In this document: positions 62,497-64,000 of the stretch, piece by piece
Position numbering within the stretch: position 1 is the stretch's first letter
How the letters are laid out: each line of letters starts with the position of its first letter
Source of the DNA: Rhodoferax potami
Lineage (GTDB): Bacteria; Pseudomonadota; Gammaproteobacteria; Burkholderiales; Burkholderiaceae_C
Direction: 5' to 3'
Length of the DNA: 64,000 nucleotides
Assembly (NCBI RefSeq): GCF_032193765.1
Contig: NZ_JAVBIJ010000001.1
Coordinates: forward strand, 62,001-126,000
The notes under the pieces: model-generated
Told to the model about the DNA's origin: nothing
The model's database searches: none
The model's input: the letters and a program-made list of their open reading frames with translations, nothing else
Position numbers and translations under genes: made by a program

Positions 62497-63946
62497 GGCT
62501 TTGACTTCTAGTTCCCCTCTTGCAAACGTCGAATCGTCTACTGCACCGGTGGATGTGGTCATTATGGCGGCGGGCAAAGGCACGCGCATGCGTAGCAAAA
62601 TTCCCAAGGTCTTGCAGCGCTTGGCCGGCCGGCCGCTGTTGCAGCATGTGGTCGACACGGCTGCCGATTTGCAGGCCCGCCATGTGGTGGTGATCACCGG
62701 GCATGGTGCTATCGAAGTTGAAGCAGCCTGCGCAGGCTTTTCGAGGGCTAGCGCCGATTTTTCTTTGAATTTCGTGCGGCAGGAGCCTCAGCTCGGCACA
62801 GGGCATGCGGTGCAGCAGGCTGCGCCGGTACTGCCGGATGACGGTGTGGTGGTGGTCTTGTCCGGTGATGTGCCCTTGACCCAGTCCGACACGCTGTTTC
62901 ACCTGATCCAGGCCAGTGGCGGCGACAAGCTGGCCTTGCTGACGCTGGAGCAAAGCAACCCGGCCGGCTATGGCCGTATCGTGCGCGACGCCGGTGGCGC
63001 GGTGCAGGCCATCGTGGAGCACAAAGACGCCAGCGAAGCGCAGCGCGCCATTACCGAGATTTACAGTGGAATCATGGCGGTGCCTGCTGCGCGGCTGAAG
63101 GCCTGGCTGGCGCGCCTGGACAACCGTAACGCCCAACAAGAGTATTACCTGACCGATGTCGTGAAGTTTGCGGTGGCGGATGGTGTCGGAGTGGTCGGAC
63201 ACAAAATCACCGATGCGGTGCAGGTCGCCGGCGTCAACAGCCCGGTACAACTGGCAGAGCTGGAGCGCGCCTACCAACTGCAGCAAGCGCACCGGTTGAT
63301 GGAAGAGGGCGTGCGCCTGGCGGACCCCGCCCGCATTGATGTGCGGGGCGATTTGCTCTGCGCCCATGATGTCAGCATCGATGTGAACTGCGTGTTTTCG
63401 GGGCAGGTGAGTTTGGGGGAGGGGGTCTCGATCGGCGCGAACTGCGTGATCGCGAATGCCGTGATCGAAGCGGGTGCCGTGATTCACCCTTTCACCCATA
63501 TCGATGGCGAGAAACAGGGCGTCAGTGTAGGTGCGGGTGCACTCATCGGGCCGTTTGCCCGCTTGCGCCCCGGCGCGCAGCTGGGGCCAGAGGTGCACAT
63601 TGGCAACTTTGTGGAGGTGAAAAACTCCACCATGGCCGCCGGTGCCAAAGCCAATCACCTCGCCTATTTGGGCGATGCTACGGTTGGTGAGCGGGTCAAC
63701 TATGGTGCTGGCAGCATTACCGCCAACTACGACGGTGCGAACAAACACCGCACGGTGATCGAGGCAGATGTGCACATCGGCAGCAACTGTGTGTTGGTCG
63801 CTCCGGTCACTATCGGGGCCGGGGGCACCGTGGGTGGTGGCTCCACCATCACCAAGAGCACCGAAGCCGGCGCATTGAGTGTGGCCCGCGGCAAGCAGGT
63901 GAGCATTGCCAACTGGAGCCGCCCAGTCAAAAAGCCGAAAGCTTGA
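62495..63946 (+). CDS. glmU: Bifunctional N-acetylglucosamine-1-phosphate uridyltransferase/glucosamine-1-phosphate acetyltransferase
   Basis: 483 residues. Uridylyltransferase domain: VVIMAAGKGTRMRSKIPKVL, QLGTGHAVQQA and the DVPLT metal site; acetyltransferase domain: left-handed beta-helix hexapeptide repeats from about residue 275 (GVSIGANCVIANAVIEAGA, then GNFVEVKNSTMAAGAKANHL). It makes UDP-GlcNAc for wall and lipopolysaccharide. ATG 62495 gives the normal N-terminal length; an in-frame start upstream lies within the divergent lipoprotein gene. Confidence 0.96.
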   Translation: MALTSSSPLANVESSTAPVDVVIMAAGKGTRMRSKIPKVLQRLAGRPLLQHVVDTAADLQARHVVVITGHGAIEVEAACAGFSRASADFSLNFVRQEPQLGTGHAVQQAAPVLPDDGVVVVLSGDVPLTQSDTLFHLIQASGGDKLALLTLEQSNPAGYGRIVRDAGGAVQAIVEHKDASEAQRAITEIYSGIMAVPAARLKAWLARLDNRNAQQEYYLTDVVKFAVADGVGVVGHKITDAVQVAGVNSPVQLAELERAYQLQQAHRLMEEGVRLADPARIDVRGDLLCAHDVSIDVNCVFSGQVSLGEGVSIGANCVIANAVIEAGAVIHPFTHIDGEKQGVSVGAGALIGPFARLRPGAQLGPEVHIGNFVEVKNSTMAAGAKANHLAYLGDATVGERVNYGAGSITANYDGANKHRTVIEADVHIGSNCVLVAPVTIGAGGTVGGGSTITKSTEAGALSVARGKQVSIANWSRPVKKPKA

Positions 63947-63949
63947 TGC

Positions 63950-64000
63950 ATGGCGGAGCCGCTTTCCCACCAAGATCTGCAGCAGAGGGTTGACGCACTC
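63950..64000 (+). CDS. Start of a further gene, cut by the window end
   Basis: An open frame MAEPLSHQDLQQRVDAL runs from ATG 63950 to the last base, beginning 3 bases after the glmU stop. Too short to identify. Confidence 0.4.
   Translation, partial: MAEPLSHQDLQQRVDAL

Overview
The window is a gene-dense, GC-rich chromosome segment of a betaproteobacterium, almost certainly Burkholderiales and probably Comamonadaceae (Rhodoferax/Curvibacter-like; genus not certain). Pointers are the S-adenosylhomocysteine riboswitch in front of ahcY, the housekeeping set (rplM-rpsI, erpA, ruvAB, ybeY-phoH, ttcA, glmU), and a short dispersed repeat of a type I recall from Comamonadaceae genomes. Nothing looks like a phage, a complete insertion sequence or a CRISPR array, and I see no rRNA or tRNA gene. 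No stretch longer than about 300 bases lacks a gene.

Layout. 1-5.9 kb: a PPC-domain protein, a two-gene winged-helix/nucleotidyltransferase pair behind a perfect 19-bp-arm palindrome that contains the first gene's start codon, a histone-deacetylase-family amidohydrolase, an exported Lys/Ala-rich protein, and a minus-strand run prfC > HAD phosphatase > MFS transporter. 7.6-13.3 kb: a LacI regulator, then the methyl-cycle block (SAH riboswitch, ahcY, tlyA, metF) and rlmJ. 13.3-25.7 kb: a Ser/Thr kinase, rplM-rpsI, a coiled-coil membrane protein, bactofilin, erpA, anmK, an M23 peptidase, tyrS, an ankyrin protein, a GlcG/HbpS-like protein, a FixJ-type two-component pair and dtd. 25.8-39.3 kb: ybeY-phoH, ruvA, a carbonic-anhydrase-like protein with altered zinc ligands, ruvB, a J-like membrane protein, and a long minus-strand run (folM-like > two FolB-family genes > ttcA > lipoprotein > phosphatase > membrane protein > desaturase-lysoplasmalogenase fusion), with a MidA-type methyltransferase divergent from it.

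39.3-50.3 kb is the transport block: an FbpABC-type ferric iron importer behind a possible Fur site, a cupin, a ROK sugar kinase, and a glucose/mannose-type ABC importer with two tandem substrate-binding proteins, closed by a strong terminator. 50.3-51.9 kb is visibly AT-richer and holds two unrecognised genes. 51.9-64 kb: a TctE/QseC-like two-component pair, cca, a GST, a periplasmic-binding protein overlapping a MASE1-PAS-GGDEF cyclase, slt, 5-formyl-THF cyclo-ligase, a lipoprotein sharing overlapping start codons with glmU, and the first codons of a further gene.

The most striking non-gene feature is a roughly 55-bp double-hairpin repeat present in about ten copies. Several abut or supply stop codons, and five lie in frame inside tlyA, cca (twice), a HAD phosphatase and the desaturase fusion. 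The other main candidate for something new is the winged-helix/nucleotidyltransferase pair, which resembles the AbiE toxin-antitoxin layout but has its putative operator on top of its start codon. All identity and composition statements are by eye; no searches or calculations were run.
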